A stretch of DNA of 64,000 nt from Streptomyces sp. Act143 (lineage in GTDB: Bacteria; Actinomycetota; Actinomycetes; Streptomycetales; Streptomycetaceae), in NCBI RefSeq assembly GCF_003143935.1, contig NZ_QFRX01000001.1:2019587-2083586 (forward strand). Direction: 5' to 3'. Below the pieces are notes generated by a model. The model saw only the letters and a program-made list of their open reading frames with translations, did no database searches and was not told the DNA's origin. Below are positions 34,426 through 43,290 of this stretch, piece after piece (the stretch's first letter is position 1; every line of letters starts with the position of its first letter). A program made the position numbers and the translations under genes.

Positions 34426-35087
34426 GGGGCCAGGCCGCCGCGATCAGCGCCTCGGGCGGTACGGCGGGCGGTGCCGTGGACGTCCGCGAGGTCACCACCC
34501 GCTACCTGCTCTACGGGCTGCTGCCCAGCTGGTTCGTGCCCGGTCTCGCCGACTGGGTGATGCACCGGCGCACCCGTATCGAGGACACCGCGGGCACCAA
34601 GGAGTCACTGATCCACTCGCTGATGATGGCCGAGGTCGGCATCCCGATCGCGGCCACCCTGCGCTACGAGGTCAACCCGGCGCTGCTCGCGGTGCAGCTG
34701 GGCGGCGCCGCGGTGCACGAGGCCACGGCGCTGTGGGACGTACGGACGGCCGTGCGCAGCGATCGCGAGGTCCGGCCGATCGAGCAGCACATCCACAGCT
34801 TCCTGGAGTCGCTGCCGTTCGGCGCGCTGGCCTCCCTGATGTGTCTGCACGCCGACCAGGTGAGGTCACTCCTGCGCGGCGGGCGCGGCGATCCGGACGC
34901 CTGGCGGCTGGTGCCGCGCCGCCCGCAGCTGTCCCGCGGCTACATCGCGGGCATCACGGCGGCGATCGGCGCCTGTGTGCTGCTGCCGTACGGAGAGGAG
35001 CTGCTGCGCTGCCGGCGTGCGGCGAAGCGGAGCAAGAAGCGCGCGACGAGCGACGAGGCTCACTGGCGTGTCACGAAAGGACGTTGA
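34422..35087 (+). CDS. Polytopic membrane protein of unknown function
   Basis: A 221-aa protein starting at the ATG that overlaps the CBS stop. It has about four hydrophobic stretches (YLLYGLLPSWFVPGLADWVMH, ALLAVQLGGAAVHEATALW, LPFGALASLMCLHA, YIAGITAAIGACVLLPYGEELL). Several histidines with acidic neighbours could bind metal: DWVMHRR, KESLIHSLMMAE, AAVHEATALWD and IEQHIHSFLE. This pattern suggests a membrane metalloenzyme, but I do not recognise the family. The C-terminus is strongly basic. It is in an operon with CBS, PfpI and catalase genes, pointing to stress physiology. Confidence 0.78.
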   Translation: MRGQAAAISASGGTAGGAVDVREVTTRYLLYGLLPSWFVPGLADWVMHRRTRIEDTAGTKESLIHSLMMAEVGIPIAATLRYEVNPALLAVQLGGAAVHEATALWDVRTAVRSDREVRPIEQHIHSFLESLPFGALASLMCLHADQVRSLLRGGRGDPDAWRLVPRRPQLSRGYIAGITAAIGACVLLPYGEELLRCRRAAKRSKKRATSDEAHWRVTKGR

Positions 35088-35093
35088 GGCATC

Positions 35094-35648
35094 ATGCGTA
35101 TCGCATTCCTGACCGCACCCGAGGGCGTCGAGCAGATCGAGCTGACCGAGCCGTGGCAGGCCGTCGTGGACGCCGGGCACGAACCCGTGCTGGTGTCGAC
35201 GAAGCCCGGGAAGATCCAGGCCTTCAACCATCTGGACAAGGCGGACACGTTCCCCGTGCAGGAGGTCGTGGGCGAGACCTCCGCCACCTCCTTCGCCGGG
35301 CTGGTGCTGCCGGGCGGGGTGGCCAACCCCGACTTCCTGCGGACGGACGAGAACGCGGTCGCGTTCGCACGGGACTTCTTCGACGCGGGCAAGTCGGTCG
35401 CGGCGATCTGCCACGCCCCGTGGACCCTGGTCGAGGCGGACGTCGTCCGCGGCCGGGTGCTGACCTCCTGGCCGAGTCTGCGCACCGACATCCGCAACGC
35501 GGGCGGGACGTGGGTCGACGAGCAGGTCAAGGTCTGCGACCACGGCCCGAACAAGCTGGTCACCAGCCGCAAGCCGGACGACCTGAAGGCGTTCTGCGAG
35601 GCCTTCCTGGACGTGTTCGCCGCGGCGGAGAGCAAGGAGGCCAGCTGA
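35094..35648 (+). CDS. DJ-1/PfpI-family protein (type 1 glutamine amidotransferase-like)
   Basis: A 184-aa protein of the PfpI/YhbO group. The nucleophile elbow is AAICHAPWTLVEADVVRGRVLTSW, with Cys in A-I-C-H-A. The opening (RIAFLTAPEGVEQIELTEPWQAVVDAGHEPVLVS) and LPGGVANPDFLRTDENAVAFARDFF are typical. Members act as stress-induced glyoxalase, deglycase or chaperone proteins. Its stop overlaps the catalase start (TGATG). The catalase carries a second DJ-1-like domain at its C-terminus, so related folds are adjacent. Confidence 0.9.
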   Translation: MRIAFLTAPEGVEQIELTEPWQAVVDAGHEPVLVSTKPGKIQAFNHLDKADTFPVQEVVGETSATSFAGLVLPGGVANPDFLRTDENAVAFARDFFDAGKSVAAICHAPWTLVEADVVRGRVLTSWPSLRTDIRNAGGTWVDEQVKVCDHGPNKLVTSRKPDDLKAFCEAFLDVFAAAESKEAS

Positions 35649-37744
35649 TGGCTGACCGCAAGCAGCAGCAGCGCGACGGCTTCCGGGCGGACGACCCGAC
35701 GGCCGGCCCGCTCACCACCGACCAGGGTGTGGAGGTCGACCACACCGACGACTCGCTGGCCGCCGGGGAGCGCGGACCGACCCTCATGGAGGACTTCCAC
35801 TTCCGGGAGAAGCTCACCCGCTTCGACCACGAGCGCATCCCGGAGCGGGTGGTGCACGCGCGGGGCGCGGGCGCGTACGGGTACTTCGAACCGTACGAAT
35901 CCTGCGCGGAGTTCACCCGGGCGGCCTTCCTCCAGGACCCGGCCGTACGGACGCCGGTCTTCGTGCGCTTCTCGACCGTGCAGGGACCGAAGGGGTCGGC
36001 CGACACCGTGCGGGACGTGCGCGGCTTCGCCACCAAGTTCTATACGTCCGAGGGCAATTACGACCTGGTGGGCAACAACTTCCCGGTCTTCTTCATCCAG
36101 GACGGCATCAAGTTCCCCGACTTCGTGCACGCGGTGAAGCCGGAGCCGCACAACGACATCCCGACCGGCGCCTCCGCGCACGACACCCTGTGGGACTTCG
36201 TGTCCCTCCAGCCGGAGACGCTGCACGCGATCATGTGGCTGATGTCGGACCGGGCGATCCCGCGCAGCTACCGCATGATGCAGGGCTTCGGCGTGCACAC
36301 CTTCCGGTTCGTGAACGCCGAGGGGCGCGGCACCTTCGTGAAGTTCCACTGGAAGCCGAAGCTCGGCGCGCACTCGCTGGTGTGGGACGAGGCGCAGGAG
36401 TGCCAGGGCCGCAACCCGGACTTCAACCGGGGTGACCTGTGGGACGCGATCGAGGCGGGCGAGTATCCGGAGTGGGAGCTGGGCGTCCAGCTCGTGCCGG
36501 AGGAGGACGAGTTCGCCTTCGACTTCGATCTGCTGGACGCCACGAAGCTCATCCCGGAGGAGCAGGTGCCGGTCCGGCCGATCGGCCGGATGGTGCTGGA
36601 CCGCAACCCGGAGAATTTCTTCGCCGAGACCGAGCAGGTGGCCTTCCACACGGCCAACGTGGTCCCCGGTATCGACTTCACCAACGACCCGCTGCTCCAG
36701 GCCCGCAACTTCTCCTATCTGGACACCCAGTTGATCCGGCTCGGCGGCCCCAACTTCGCCCAGCTGCCGGTGAACCGGCCGGTGGCGCCGGTGCGGACCA
36801 ACCAGCGGGACGGCTACGGCCAGAGCAAGATCCACAGCGGTACGAACTACTTCCCGAACTCCCTGGGGGGCGGCTGCCCGGCCCACGCGGGCGCCGACGG
36901 CCACGCCTACACCCACTACGCGGAACGGGTCGACGGCGCCAAGATCCGTCGCCGCAGCCCGAGTTTCCAGGACCACTACAGCCAGCCAGCCCTGTTCTGG
37001 CACAGCATGACGCCCTGGGAGCAGCAGCACATCGTGGACGCCTTCCGGTTCGAGCTCGGCAAGGTCGACGCGATGAGCGTACGAGCCCGGACGGTGGAGC
37101 AACTCGCGCATGTGAACGGTGAGTTGGCGGCTGCCGTGGCCCGCGGCATCGGGGTGCCGGAGCCGGCGGCGGCCGAGGCGGGCACGAACAAGGTGCTCTC
37201 CCCCGCGCTGAGCCTGGAGTCGCTGCGCGGCGACGGCTCGATCCGCACCCGGCAGATCGCGGTGCTGGTGGCCGACGGCGTGGACGGCGAGCAGGTGACG
37301 TCGGTGAAGGAGGCGCTGACCGCCGAGGGCGCGGTCGTCGAGGCGCTGGCGCCGCAGGACGGCACGGTCACCGGCGCCGACGGCGAGCGGTACGAGGTCG
37401 ACCGGGCGCTGCCGACCGTCGCCTCCGTGCTGTACGACGCGGTGCTGCTGCCGGGCGGTCCGGTGGGCACCCCGCCGACGGCCTCCGACCAGGACGCGAT
37501 GCGTTTCGTCCGGGACGCCTACCGGCACGGCAAGCCGGTGGGCGCGCTCGGCTCCGGGGTGGGGGTGGTGACGGCCCTGGAGCCGGAGGGCGTGCAACTG
37601 TCCGCCGAGTTCCACCAGGTGGTCGCCGACCGGGGCGTCGTCACGGACACCTCGCCCGGCCCGGCGAGCGAGGAGTTCGTGCACGCCTTCGTCGCCGCTG
37701 TGGCCGCCCACCGGCACTGGGACCGGCCCCCGGCCCGCTGCTGA
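35648..37744 (+). CDS. katE: Large-subunit catalase, KatE/HPII type
   Basis: A 698-aa clade 2 catalase that decomposes hydrogen peroxide. The essential His is His70 ([15 protein letters not shown]), the conserved Asn is in [11 protein letters not shown], and the haem-ligating Tyr357 is in [18 protein letters not shown]. The large-subunit C-terminal domain (~555-698) has the DJ-1/GATase-like fold ([22 protein letters not shown] ... [10 protein letters not shown] ... [13 protein letters not shown]), but the usual nucleophile Cys is Ser/Gly there, as in HPII, so it is structural. ATG 35648 is shared with the PfpI stop. It is the last gene of the operon, followed by a bidirectional terminator. 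Confidence 0.95.
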   Translation: MADRKQQQRDGFRADDPTAGPLTTDQGVEVDHTDDSLAAGERGPTLMEDFHFREKLTRFDHERIPERVVHARGAGAYGYFEPYESCAEFTRAAFLQDPAVRTPVFVRFSTVQGPKGSADTVRDVRGFATKFYTSEGNYDLVGNNFPVFFIQDGIKFPDFVHAVKPEPHNDIPTGASAHDTLWDFVSLQPETLHAIMWLMSDRAIPRSYRMMQGFGVHTFRFVNAEGRGTFVKFHWKPKLGAHSLVWDEAQECQGRNPDFNRGDLWDAIEAGEYPEWELGVQLVPEEDEFAFDFDLLDATKLIPEEQVPVRPIGRMVLDRNPENFFAETEQVAFHTANVVPGIDFTNDPLLQARNFSYLDTQLIRLGGPNFAQLPVNRPVAPVRTNQRDGYGQSKIHSGTNYFPNSLGGGCPAHAGADGHAYTHYAERVDGAKIRRRSPSFQDHYSQPALFWHSMTPWEQQHIVDAFRFELGKVDAMSVRARTVEQLAHVNGELAAAVARGIGVPEPAAAEAGTNKVLSPALSLESLRGDGSIRTRQIAVLVADGVDGEQVTSVKEALTAEGAVVEALAPQDGTVTGADGERYEVDRALPTVASVLYDAVLLPGGPVGTPPTASDQDAMRFVRDAYRHGKPVGALGSGVGVVTALEPEGVQLSAEFHQVVADRGVVTDTSPGPASEEFVHAFVAAVAAHRHWDRPPARC

Positions 37745-37756
37745 CCCCGCCTCGCC

Positions 37757-37797
37757 TCGGCGTCGGCCCCGCTCGCGACGGGCTGGGCCGACGCCGA
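37757..37797. terminator. Bidirectional terminator between catalase and DUF6158 genes
   Basis: Perfect 13-bp arms (37757-37769 and 37785-37797) around a 15-nt loop, between convergent stops at 37744 and 37816. Confidence 0.8.
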
Positions 37798-37815
37798 CGC
37801 GCGACCCGGACGGGG

Positions 37816-38094
37816 TCAGACGCGGGGCGTCTCGGCGGCCCCATGGCCCCGCTCCCGGGCGCCCGCGCGCGTGCGTCCCGAGGCGACCGGGCGCTGCGGG
37901 TTGCGCCGCAGGTACTCGCCCTCCAGCTCGGCCATCCGGCCGTTGTGGGCGCGCAGTGCGTCGCTGGAGCCGTACAGCAGGGTGTCGTGGCGTGTGCGGT
38001 GGATGTTCTCCAGCTCCTTCATGAGCTGCTGGTCGTCCAGGCGGCTGGGGTCGACTCCGGTCATGGCGTTGTCCCACTCGTCGTGTTCGTTCAT
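37816..38094 (-). CDS. DUF6158-like small protein
   Basis: A 92-aa soluble protein starting at ATG 38094. The conserved core, MTGVDPSRLDDQQLMKELENIHRTRHDTLLYGSSDALRAHNGRMAELEGEYLRRNP, is helical and charged; I recall it as DUF6158, widespread in Streptomyces. The C-terminus is Arg/Gly-rich. Function unknown. An in-frame start further upstream would run through the promoter region of the divergent gene at 38162, so the shorter form is used. Confidence 0.78.
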   Translation of the reverse strand: MNEHDEWDNAMTGVDPSRLDDQQLMKELENIHRTRHDTLLYGSSDALRAHNGRMAELEGEYLRRNPQRPVASGRTRAGARERGHGAAETPRV

Positions 38095-38107
38095 GGGGTT
38101 CGGGTAC
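38083..38107 (+). promoter_or_regulatory. SigB/SigH-type promoter before the baeRF gene
   Basis: GTGT (38083-38086), 15 bases, GGGTAC (38102-38107) within the palindrome CGGGTACCCG. It lies ~55 bases before ATG 38162 and overlaps the 5' end of the divergent DUF6158 gene. Confidence 0.45.
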
Positions 38108-38161
38108 CCGCCCGGTGAACACTGCTGAGCACTGCCTCCGAGCGGAATCCGGGAGAGAACC

Positions 38162-39268
38162 ATGGATCTCGCCTATCTGCACCCACTCTACGAACATCCG
38201 GGCCCCTGGGCCTCCGTGTACGTCGACACCTCCCGGCACGCGGAGGACACCGCCCACGCCCTTCATCTGACGGCCGCCGCGATGGCCCGCGAGCTGGCCG
38301 GGCAGGGCGCGGACGACGCCACCTGCCGGGCCGTGGAGAGCGCGATCGAGGATCTGCGCCACTCCCCCGACCGGTACGGCAGGGCCCTCTTCGCCCGGGC
38401 GGGCGAGGTGGTCCTCGACCCCGTGCTGGCTCAGGCCCCGCCGGGCGACAGCCACGCCCACTGGGCTCCCCTGCCGCGCACGACACCGCTGCTGGAGCTG
38501 GCCGGGGAGAACCCGGTGTGCGTCGTCGCCTACGTCAACCGCAGGGGCGCCGACTTCGAGCTGCGCAGCGCCGTGGAGCGGCGCCCGGCCGGGGCGGTGG
38601 CGGGCCGGCAGTGGCCGGTGCACCGCACGAGCACCGTGGACTGGTCCGAGCGGCACTTCCAGCTGAAGGTGGAGAACACCTGGGAGCACAACGCGGCGGA
38701 GATCGCCGACGCGCTCACCGTCTGCCAGGAGGAGACCGGCGCCGACCTGCTGGTTCTCGTGGGTGATCTGCGCGAGCGGCGGGAGGTGCACGAGCGGCTG
38801 CCGCAGCGGCTCCAGGACCTGGTGGCGGAGAGCGAGCACGGCACCGGCAGCCGGCTCCTGGACGACGAGGTCGAGCAGGTCCGTGCCGACCATGTGCGGC
38901 GGCGGGCCGAGGCGGAGCTGGAGCGCTTCCTCGGGGCTCGCACCCCGGACGAGGAGGGCCGCGCCGGTGCCGTCGAGAGCCTTCCCGAGCTGGTGGAGGC
39001 GGCCCGTGAGCACCGGATCGCCGAGCTCCTGCTCCGGCCGGAGGGCCCCGACCTGCACCGCGACGTGTGGATCGGCGAGGACCCCGACCAGCTGGCCACG
39101 CGCCGTACGGAGCTGAGGATCCTCGGCGAGCAGAACTCCTGGGCGGCCCGCGCGGACGACGCCCTGATGCGGGCGGCGGTGACGACGGACGCCACGGCGC
39201 TCGCGCTCACCGAGGCGGGCGACGAGGTGCTGCCCGGCGGCCTGGGCGCACTGCTGCGCTGGAAGTGA
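38162..39268 (+). CDS. baeRF family 2 (Rv2629/Vms1-like) release-factor-fold protein
   Basis: A 368-aa protein of the bacterial archaeo-eukaryotic release factor (eRF1-like) group related to Mycobacterium Rv2629. It begins DLAYLHPLYEHPGPWASVYVDTSRHAEDTAHALHL; the middle domain has CVVAYVNRRGADFELRSAVE and WSERHFQLKVENTWEHNAAEIADAL. The C-terminal domain has IAELLLRPEGPDLHRDVWIGEDPDQLATR and DDALMRAAVTTDATALAL. Relatives are proposed to act on stalled or hibernating ribosomes, with peptidyl-tRNA hydrolysis known for Vms1. RBS GGGAGAG precedes ATG 38162. The ABC-F gene, another ribosome factor, converges on it 18 bases away. Confidence 0.85.
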   Translation: MDLAYLHPLYEHPGPWASVYVDTSRHAEDTAHALHLTAAAMARELAGQGADDATCRAVESAIEDLRHSPDRYGRALFARAGEVVLDPVLAQAPPGDSHAHWAPLPRTTPLLELAGENPVCVVAYVNRRGADFELRSAVERRPAGAVAGRQWPVHRTSTVDWSERHFQLKVENTWEHNAAEIADALTVCQEETGADLLVLVGDLRERREVHERLPQRLQDLVAESEHGTGSRLLDDEVEQVRADHVRRRAEAELERFLGARTPDEEGRAGAVESLPELVEAAREHRIAELLLRPEGPDLHRDVWIGEDPDQLATRRTELRILGEQNSWAARADDALMRAAVTTDATALALTEAGDEVLPGGLGALLRWK

Positions 39269-39286
39269 GCGGTCTCCCGCGCGGGA

Positions 39287-40906
39287 TCAGCGCGCCCGCT
39301 CCACCCGCCGCTCGTCCCACACCGGCTCCGGTGTCTCGCGGACGCGGCCGTCGCTGCCGAAGACCAGGTAGCGGTCGAAGGAGCGGGCGAACCAGCGGTC
39401 GTGGGTGACCGCGAGGACGGTGCCGTCGAAGGCCTCCAGGCCCTCCTGGAGGGCCTCGGCGGACTCCAGGTCCAGGTTGTCCGTGGGCTCGTCGAGCAGC
39501 AGCGCGGTGACGCCCTCCAGCTCCAGCAGGAGGATCTGGAAGCGGGCCTGCTGGCCGCCGGAGAGGCGGTCGAAGCTCTGCTCGGCCTGGTTCGTCAGCT
39601 CGTAGCGGCGCAGCCGTGACATCGCCGCGCCGCGGTCCTGGGAGTGCTCGGTCCACAGGATGTCGAGGAGCGGGCGGCCCATCAGCTCGGGGTGCGCGTG
39701 CGTCTGCGCGAAGTGCCCGGGCACGACACGCGCGCCCAGCTTCCACTGCCCGGTGTGCGCGACCTGCTCCCCGGCCAGCAGCCGCAGGAAGTGCGACTTG
39801 CCGGAGCCGTTGGAACCGAGCACGGCGACCCGCTCGCCGTAGAAGACCTCCAGGTCGAAGGGCTTCATCAGGCCGGTGAGCTCAAGTCCCGCGCAGGTGA
39901 CGGCCCGTACGCCGGTACGGCCGCCCTTGATGCGCATCCTGATGTCCTGCTCGCGCGGGGGCTCGGGCGGCGGCCCGGCCTCCTCGAACTTGCGCAGCCT
40001 GGTCTGGGCGGCGCGGTAGCGGGACGCCATGTCGGGGCTGTTCTCCGCCGCCTGCCGAAGCGTCAGCACCAGCTTCTTGAGCTGGGCGTGCTTCTCGTCC
40101 CAGCGTCGGCGCAGCTCCTCGAAGCGGGCGAACCGGGCCTGCCGCGCCTCGTGGTACGTGGCGAAACCGCCGCCGTGCACCCAGGCGTCGGCGCCCGCCG
40201 GCGAGGGCTCCACCGAGACGATCTTCTCGGCGGCGCGGGCGAGGAGTTCGCGGTCGTGGGAGACGAAGAGAACCGTCTTGCGGGTCTCCTTCAGCTTCTC
40301 CTCCAGCCAGCGCTTGCCGGGCACGTCGAGGTAGTTGTCCGGCTCGTCGAGCAGCAGCACCTGGTCGGTGCCCCGGAAGAGCGCCTCCAGCACGAGCCGT
40401 TTCTGCTCACCGCCGGAGAGCGTCCGGACCTCGCGGAACTGCGCCTTCTCGTACGGCACCCCGAGCGCGGCCATCGTGCACATGTCCCACAGCGTCTCCG
40501 CCTCGTACCCGCGTACCTCCGCCCAGTCGGCGAGGGCCTGGGCGTACTTCAGCTGGGCCGCCTCGTCGTCGACGGTCATGATCAGGTGCTCGGCCCGGTC
40601 GACGGTCTGCGCGGCCTCCCGGATGCGCGGCGGCGCGACCGACACCAGCAGGTCGCGTACGGACGTGTCGTCCCGTACGGAGCCCACGAACTGTCGCATC
40701 ACGCCGAGGCCGCCGCTGACGGAGACGGTGCCGCCGTGCGGCTTCAGCTCGCCGGAGATCAGGCGCAGCAGGGTCGTCTTGCCGGCACCGTTGGGCCCGA
40801 CGAGGGCCACGGCCGCCCCTTCGCCCACCCGGAAGGACACGTCGCCGAGCAACGCCCTCCCGTCAGGGAGGTAGTACTCGAGGTGCGCGGCTTCCAGATG
40901 TCCCAT
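39287..40906 (-). CDS. ABC-F ATPase (ribosome-associated)
   Basis: A 539-aa soluble protein with two ABC domains and no membrane part, the ABC-F layout. Domain 1: Walker A VGPNGAGKTTLLRL, signature LSGGEQKRLVLEAL, Walker B LLLDEPDNYLD, with a charged arm between. A long linker (~240-310, RFARFEELRRRWDEKHAQLKKLVLTL) follows. Domain 2: LGSNGSGKSHFLRL, LSGGQQARFQILLLELEG and LLLDEPTDNLDLESAEAL. ABC-F proteins bind the ribosomal E site to relieve stalling or give antibiotic protection. No biosynthetic cluster is near, so a housekeeping role is more likely than self-resistance. Confidence 0.93.
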   Translation of the reverse strand: MGHLEAAHLEYYLPDGRALLGDVSFRVGEGAAVALVGPNGAGKTTLLRLISGELKPHGGTVSVSGGLGVMRQFVGSVRDDTSVRDLLVSVAPPRIREAAQTVDRAEHLIMTVDDEAAQLKYAQALADWAEVRGYEAETLWDMCTMAALGVPYEKAQFREVRTLSGGEQKRLVLEALFRGTDQVLLLDEPDNYLDVPGKRWLEEKLKETRKTVLFVSHDRELLARAAEKIVSVEPSPAGADAWVHGGGFATYHEARQARFARFEELRRRWDEKHAQLKKLVLTLRQAAENSPDMASRYRAAQTRLRKFEEAGPPPEPPREQDIRMRIKGGRTGVRAVTCAGLELTGLMKPFDLEVFYGERVAVLGSNGSGKSHFLRLLAGEQVAHTGQWKLGARVVPGHFAQTHAHPELMGRPLLDILWTEHSQDRGAAMSRLRRYELTNQAEQSFDRLSGGQQARFQILLLELEGVTALLLDEPTDNLDLESAEALQEGLEAFDGTVLAVTHDRWFARSFDRYLVFGSDGRVRETPEPVWDERRVERAR

Positions 40907-40948
40907 GAGGCCGCATTGTGCGGGCCGGGGCCCACGGTGGGCAAACCG

Positions 40949-41614
40949 TTATTCGACCTCGTCGAGGGGCCGGCCGGCGGGTCCGCCCTCGGTGCCGGGG
41001 CCGGTGGCCGCCACGGCCGCGCCCTCCCACGACAGGACCTTCCAGCCGTCGGCGGGCGAGCCCTCCAGGACCACCACTCCGGTGTTGTCCAGGGGGCGGG
41101 CGGCGGCGAAGTCGATGTCGACGTTGGCGGCGCGGGCCGCGGTCCACATCCGGATCGCCGCGCCGTGGCTGACCATGGCGACGGTCCCGGCGCCGCTGTC
41201 GGCGGCCTCGGCGATCACGGCGTCGTACCGGGCGAGGGCCTCGATGCCGTTCTCGCCGCCGGGCATGCGCCGCGCGGTGTCCCCGGCGGACCAGGCGAAG
41301 ACCGTCTCCATGTAGGTGTGCCCGGCCCGGGAGTGGCCGTCCAGCATCTCCAGGTCCCCGGCGGAGATCTCCCGGATGCCGTCGCGGACGAGGACGTCGA
41401 GGCCGCGGGCGGCGGCCAGCGGGGCGGCGGTGAGCTGGGTGCGGACCAGGGTGGAGGCGTAGAGGGCCTCGATGTCCTCGCCGGCGAGGGCCTCGGGCAG
41501 CGCGGCCGCCTGCCGCTCGCCGAGCGGGGTCAGGCCCGCCCCGGGTATCGCGGTGTCGAGGAGGAAGGCGACGTTGGACGGGGTCTGGCCGTGCCGGACG
41601 AGGAGCAGTCGCAT
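40949..41614 (-). CDS. Histidine phosphatase (phosphoglycerate mutase-like)
   Basis: A 221-aa enzyme. The catalytic RHG is in LLLVRHGQTPSNV at the N-terminus, an acid/base Glu is likely in DGIREISAGDLEML, and the second His is in VAMVSHGAAIRMW. It removes phosphate from a small molecule or protein; the substrate is not predictable. ATG 41614 follows GGAGG at 8 nt; the frame extends further upstream, but the fold starts at MRLLLVRHG. It diverges from the PAP2-kinase fusion, sharing a 68-base promoter region. Confidence 0.92.
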   Translation of the reverse strand: MRLLLVRHGQTPSNVAFLLDTAIPGAGLTPLGERQAAALPEALAGEDIEALYASTLVRTQLTAAPLAAARGLDVLVRDGIREISAGDLEMLDGHSRAGHTYMETVFAWSAGDTARRMPGGENGIEALARYDAVIAEAADSGAGTVAMVSHGAAIRMWTAARAANVDIDFAAARPLDNTGVVVLEGSPADGWKVLSWEGAAVAATGPGTEGGPAGRPLDEVE

Positions 41615-41682
41615 GCGGTGAGCCTCCGTTGTGATGACCGCCCCCGGACAAGAAACGGCCACTTCAGGGTACCCGCAGGCGC

Positions 41683-43176
41683 ATGACACCTGACGTGGAC
41701 CTCACCGTCCCGAAGCCCGGCCGGCACGCCGTGCGCGACGCGCTGCTGGCCCTGGACTGCCGGCTCTTCGAGTTCACCGCCGAGCGGCACTGGCCGCTGA
41801 CCGCGCCGGTCCTGCCGCGGCTGAGCCGGAGCGCGAACCACGGCGTGCTGTGGTTCGCCACGGCCGCCGCGATGGCGGCGAGCCGCACCCCGCGCGCCCG
41901 CCGGGCCGCCGCCCGCGGCGTGGCCTCGCTGAGCCTGGCCTCGCTGACGATCAACACCCTCGGCAAGCGGTCCGTACGCCGTCCCCGCCCCGTGCTCGAC
42001 GCGGTGCCGCTGGCCCGGCGGCTGAAGCGGCAGCCGATCACCACGTCGTTCCCGTCCGGGCACTCGGCGTCGGCGGCCGCGTTCGCCACGGGCGTGGCGC
42101 TGGAGTCGCCCGCCTGGGGCGCGGCGGTGGGGCCGGTGGCGTGGTCGGTGGCGCTGTCCCGTGTCTACACCGGCGCGCACTTCCCCAGCGATGTGCTCGC
42201 GGGCGCCCTGCTGGGGGCGGGCGCCGCGTTCGCCGTGCGGGGGCTGGTGCCGACCCGCGCGCAGCTCGGCACGCCGGCCCGGCCGCGCGCGGAGGTGCCG
42301 GCGCTGCCCGACGGCGAGGGGCTGGTCATGGTGGCGAACAGCGCCGCGGGGACCTCGGAGCGGGTGCGCGCCCTGCAGACGGCGCTGCCGCGCTCCGAGC
42401 TGGTCGAGTGCCGCCCGGACGACATGCTGGCCGAGCTGGAGAAGGCGGCCGGCCACGCGCGCGTGCTCGGCGTGTGCGGGGGCGACGGCACGGTGAACAC
42501 GGCCGCCGAGGTCGCCCTGCGGCACGGTCTGCCGCTGGCGGTGCTGCCCGGCGGCACCCTGAACCACTTCGCCTACGACCTGGGTGTGGAGGGCGCCGAC
42601 GACCTGAGCCGGGCCGTCCGTGGCGGCGAGGCCGTCCGGGTGGACGTGGGCCGCTTCCGCAGCGGCGGGACGCGCGGCGTCTTCCTCAACACCTGCAGCC
42701 TGGGCGTCTATCCGGAGCTGGTGCGGGTGCGGGAACACTGGTCGCGGCGGATCGGAGGCTGGCCGGCCGGGGTGCTCGCGGCCCTGCGCGTGCTGCGCGC
42801 CGACCGGCATCCGCTGGAGGCCGAGTTCCGCGGCCGGGCCCGCCCGTTGTGGCTGCTGTTCGTCGGCAACGGCACCTACCACCGGATGGGCCTGGCCCCG
42901 GGCCGCCGGCTCGACCTCGCCGACGGGCAGCTGGACGTCCGGGTCGTGCACGGCGGGCGGCGCCCGGCGACCCGGCTGCTCGCCGCGGCCCTCGCCGGTC
43001 CGCTGACCCGCTCTCCCGTCCATGCGGCGGTCCAGGTGAGCCGGCTGCGGCTGGCGGGCGTGGCCCCGGGCACGCTCCTCGCCTACGACGGCGAAGTCAC
43101 CGAGGTGGCCGACGAGGTGACGCTGGAGAAGCTGCCCGAGGCCCTCACGGTGTATCGACCGCTGCCCGCCGCCTGA
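41683..43176 (+). CDS. Fused PAP2 phosphatase and diacylglycerol kinase-family lipid kinase
   Basis: A 497-aa bifunctional membrane-associated protein. N-terminal PAP2 domain: GKRSVRRPRP (K-x6-R-P), FPSGHSASAAA (PSGH) and SRVYTGAHFPSD (S-R-x5-H-x3-D). C-terminal diacylglycerol kinase-like domain from ~205: VMVANSAAGTSERV, GVCGGDGTVNTAAEVALRHGLPLAVLPGGTLNHFAYDLGV and LLFVGNGTYHRMGLAPGRRLDLADGQLDVRVV. It can in principle remove and add phosphate on lipid substrates. No clear ribosome site is before the ATG; a GGGTAC at 41667-41672 lies only 10 bases upstream, so a near-leaderless transcript is possible. Confidence 0.92.
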   Translation: MTPDVDLTVPKPGRHAVRDALLALDCRLFEFTAERHWPLTAPVLPRLSRSANHGVLWFATAAAMAASRTPRARRAAARGVASLSLASLTINTLGKRSVRRPRPVLDAVPLARRLKRQPITTSFPSGHSASAAAFATGVALESPAWGAAVGPVAWSVALSRVYTGAHFPSDVLAGALLGAGAAFAVRGLVPTRAQLGTPARPRAEVPALPDGEGLVMVANSAAGTSERVRALQTALPRSELVECRPDDMLAELEKAAGHARVLGVCGGDGTVNTAAEVALRHGLPLAVLPGGTLNHFAYDLGVEGADDLSRAVRGGEAVRVDVGRFRSGGTRGVFLNTCSLGVYPELVRVREHWSRRIGGWPAGVLAALRVLRADRHPLEAEFRGRARPLWLLFVGNGTYHRMGLAPGRRLDLADGQLDVRVVHGGRRPATRLLAAALAGPLTRSPVHAAVQVSRLRLAGVAPGTLLAYDGEVTEVADEVTLEKLPEALTVYRPLPAA

Positions 43177-43290
43177 GCACCCGTCAGTCCACATAGTAAA
43201 ACGCGGGTCTCATCATTCGACATGCGGGCGTACGGTGAGGACGTACCGATCAACCGGTACCGACACCGCGTCGAACAGGGGAGTTCAGCC

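Noticed and set aside
35060..39058. A 1332-codon minus-strand frame across catalase and baeRF
   Set aside because: It is antisense to four well-supported genes and crosses a terminator; it is an artefact of high GC.
41667..41674. GGGTAC near the PAP2/kinase start as a stress promoter
   Set aside because: No GNNT element lies 14-16 bases upstream, and it is only 10 bases from the ATG; kept as a note only.
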